Shown piece by piece: positions 6,178 through 7,766 of a stretch of DNA of 7,766 nucleotides. The notes below the pieces were generated by a model, which had not been told where the DNA came from, did no database searches, and saw only the letters and a list, made by a program, of their open reading frames with translations. This stretch comes from Acidobacteriaceae bacterium (GTDB taxonomy: Bacteria > Acidobacteriota > Terriglobia > Terriglobales > Acidobacteriaceae), in NCBI GenBank assembly GCA_003164255.1, contig PLST01000400.1, positions 1-7,766 on the forward strand, read 5' to 3'. Both the position numbers and the translations under genes were made by a program. How positions within the stretch are numbered: position 1 is the first letter of the stretch; each line of letters opens with the position of its first letter.

Positions 6178-7518
6178 CTAACTGGCCCGGTGCGTGATCC
6201 GGTCCATCCCACCCATCCAGGGTCGCAGCGCTTCCGGAATCACGACCGTTCCGTCGGCCTGTTGATAGTTTTCAAGAATCGCCAGCCAGGTGCGGCCCAC
6301 GGCCAGCCCGCTGCCGTTCAGTGTGTGCACAAACTCCGGCTTGCCTTTGGCCCCGGGCCCGCTTGCCGCCCGGTAGCGAATGTTCGCCCGCCGCGCCTGA
6401 AAGCCCTCAAAGTTCGAGCAGGACGAAATCTCCCGGTAAAGCTGCTGGCCCGGCAGCCACACTTCCAGGTCGAACGTCTTTGCCGCGGAAAAGCCCGTAT
6501 CGCCCGCGCACAAAAGAACGCGCCGGTAGGGCAGTTCCAGCGCCTCCAAAATCTCCTCGGCGTCGCGCGTCAGCTTCTCGTGTTCGGCGTCCGAATCTTC
6601 AGGCCGAGTGAACTTCACCAGCTCCACCTTTTGAAACTGGTGCTGGCGGATAATGCCCCGCGTATCCTTGCCCGCCGCCCCAGCCTCGGCGCGAAAACAG
6701 GGCGTGTACGCCGTCAACAGAATCGGCAGCTTCGCGTCGTCAAGAATCTCGTCGCGGTAAAGATTGGTCACCGGCACTTCGGCTGTAGGAATCAGCCAGT
6801 GGTCGTTGTCCTTGAACTCGCCCCGCGCGGCAGCCTCTGCGTCCGCGTCGGAGCAGCGGAACAGGTCCTCGGCAAACTTTGGCAGCTGCCCGGTCCCGAA
6901 CAGCGACTTCGAGTTCACCATGAACGGCGGCAGCACCTCGGTATACCCATGCTTTTGCGTGTGCATGTCGAGCATAAAGCTGATCAGCGCACGCTCCAGC
7001 CGAGCCCCCGCGCCCATGTAAACGGCAAATCGCGCCCCGGAGAGCTTGGCCGCCCGTTCCAGGTCCAGGATCCCGAGCCCTTCGCCCACTTCCCAGTGCG
7101 GTTTCGGTTCAAAGTCGAAGCTCCGCTTTTGCCCCCAGGTCTTCACTGTCTGGTTGTCGTCTTCTGATGTCCCCACCGGAACCTCGTCCCGCGTCAGGTT
7201 GGGAATCCGCGCCAGCGAAAGCCGCATCTGCTCATCCAGCCGGGCAGCGGTCTGGTCCAGTTCGTCCAGCTGGTCCTTCAGCTGGCGGGTTTCATCCATT
7301 ACCGCCGAGGCGTCGAGCCCCGCCTTTTTCATCGTTCCGACCCGCTGGCTCAGCTCGTTGCGCCGCGCCTTCAGCCGTTCTGAGGTCGTAATCGCCTCGC
7401 GCCGGTTCTGGTCCAGGACGCGAAAATCCCCCAGCAGCGCCGCAGGGTCTGCCCCCCGCGCACGCAGTTTCCCTTCAATCACTTCCAAATTGGTCCTGAC
7501 AAACCCCAGATCGAGCAT
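6178..7518 (-). CDS. serS: Seryl-tRNA synthetase
   Basis: This 446-residue class II aminoacyl-tRNA synthetase charges tRNA-Ser (and tRNA-Sec) with serine in the cytoplasm. Residues 1-105 are the N-terminal antiparallel coiled-coil arm that grips the tRNA long variable arm, starting MLDLGFVRTNLEVI and rich in charged heptads at 40-105. The catalytic core includes TAEVPVTNLYRDEIL (245-259), motif 2 FRAEAGAAGKDTRGIIRQHQF (about 275-295), the serine-binding LEVWLPGQ and EISSCSNFEGFQARR segments (351-377), and motif 3 NGSGLAVGRTWLAILENYQ (401-419). Length is slightly above Escherichia coli SerS (430); the extra residues include an acidic loop at about 222-239. All motifs look intact, so it should be active. 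The ATG at 7518 gives the standard MLDL start, although only a weak GGTAGAG-type ribosome binding site precedes it. It is the first gene of the likely serS, membrane protein, LolA-like operon. Confidence 0.98.
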   Translation of the reverse strand: MLDLGFVRTNLEVIEGKLRARGADPAALLGDFRVLDQNRREAITTSERLKARRNELSQRVGTMKKAGLDASAVMDETRQLKDQLDELDQTAARLDEQMRLSLARIPNLTRDEVPVGTSEDDNQTVKTWGQKRSFDFEPKPHWEVGEGLGILDLERAAKLSGARFAVYMGAGARLERALISFMLDMHTQKHGYTEVLPPFMVNSKSLFGTGQLPKFAEDLFRCSDADAEAAARGEFKDNDHWLIPTAEVPVTNLYRDEILDDAKLPILLTAYTPCFRAEAGAAGKDTRGIIRQHQFQKVELVKFTRPEDSDAEHEKLTRDAEEILEALELPYRRVLLCAGDTGFSAAKTFDLEVWLPGQQLYREISSCSNFEGFQARRANIRYRAASGPGAKGKPEFVHTLNGSGLAVGRTWLAILENYQQADGTVVIPEALRPWMGGMDRITHRAS

Positions 7519-7690
7519 CGCTCTACCAGTTTACCCGACCCGCCAGCCGCCAAACGCAGCCGAACCGGCCGGAACCCGAACCCAGATTGCAACCGGCTTA
7601 CTCCGGCCCCGGCCTGGTTGATCCTGAACAAGGAACGTACCTCGTTTTCCACTTCGAAGGCCCTTTGCGCTCTGCCCTTTCTTCACTTCC
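7519..7690 (-). promoter_or_regulatory. serS upstream region, non-coding leader with no clear promoter
   Basis: About 170 bases lie between serS and a possible upstream gene tail. I see no convincing paired -35/-10 boxes. The part nearest serS is very GC-rich, with several short self-complementary CCGG-containing segments (for example CCGG-AGTAAG-CCGG near 7596-7609). No standard T-box specifier or terminator/antiterminator set is seen. A short open frame crosses the region (7531-7731), but its composition and lack of a ribosome binding site do not support a gene. Confidence 0.35.
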
Positions 7691-7766
7691 TCACGTACCA
7701 TCAAAGTCAAGCACGGCTCCGAAAAGATCACGGCTGACTCGCTTTTCTTCGATCAAACGGTCGTTG
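7691..7766 (-). CDS. Possible C-terminal tail of an upstream gene (partial)
   Basis: One minus-strand frame enters from the right edge and gives 24 codons ending in TGA at 7691-7693. The translation is NDRLIEEKRVSRD followed by LFGAVLDFDGT. It has a balanced, protein-like composition, with a charged helix-like start and a hydrophobic end, and the other two minus-strand frames stop sooner. The family cannot be named from so short a piece. It could be chance, since third codon positions are only about half G or C. Confidence 0.3.
   Translation of the reverse strand, partial: NDRLIEEKRVSRDLFGAVLDFDGT

Noticed and set aside
6190..7167. 325-codon open frame on the plus strand opposite serS
   Set aside because: The low-complexity Arg/Pro/Leu/His-rich translation lies opposite an unmistakable seryl-tRNA synthetase; it is an antisense shadow.
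7560..7590. tRNA T-arm-like sequence (GGGTTCGGGTTCC on the minus strand)
   Set aside because: The loop lacks the conserved A58, the stem needs two wobble pairs, and no acceptor, D or anticodon arm can be fitted around it.
7680..7710. TGGTAC element upstream of serS, suggestive of a T-box antiterminator
   Set aside because: Only the TGGTAC core matches; no specifier loop, terminator or antiterminator pairing is seen, and it lies inside the possible upstream gene tail.
7531..7731. 66-codon minus-strand frame upstream of serS
   Set aside because: GTG start without a ribosome binding site, Gly/Arg/Lys-rich composition, no family resemblance, and it overlaps the more plausible edge frame.

Overview
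The window looks like part of a GC-rich chromosome, most likely from an acidobacterium of the Terriglobia (Acidobacteriia) type. That placement rests on remembered gene style: a three-domain GH18/deacetylase/glycosyltransferase protein, and a LolA-like gene beside a small membrane protein with a 'YDVMV...TP' helix. No rRNA or other phylogenetic marker except serS is present to confirm it. The sequence is densely coding and shows no insertion sequence, CRISPR array, phage gene or tRNA.

Left part (1-3425, minus strand): one very long gene, cut by the left edge, encodes at least 1141 residues. In order it holds an N-terminal membrane anchor, a GH18 (YaaH/chitinase-like) domain, a CE4/NodB polysaccharide deacetylase domain, a hydrophobic crossing, and a processive GT2 synthase domain with the D, DxD, ED and QxxRW motifs, followed by membrane helices. 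This puts polymer synthesis, de-N-acetylation and a glycan hydrolase-like module on one chain, comparable to NodC+NodB or PgaC+PgaB joined together. It is the most interesting item in the window.

Middle (3494-4987, plus strand): divergently transcribed from the fusion gene across 68 bases is a multi-membrane-spanning GT-C/GT39-like glycosyltransferase, probably using a polyprenyl-phosphate sugar donor. The two divergent genes suggest a small cell-surface glycan locus.

Right part (4996-7518, minus strand): a likely operon reads serS (seryl-tRNA synthetase), then a 143-residue single-helix membrane protein, then a LolA-like secreted protein. The gaps are 14 and 49 bases. The small protein's membrane helix matches the ExbD/TolR pattern in an Asp-to-Pro spacing of 14 residues. 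The LolA-like gene ends 8 bases from the convergent GT-C gene.

Right edge (7519-7766): this is the serS upstream region. It contains a possible 24-codon tail of another minus-strand gene and about 170 bases of non-coding leader.
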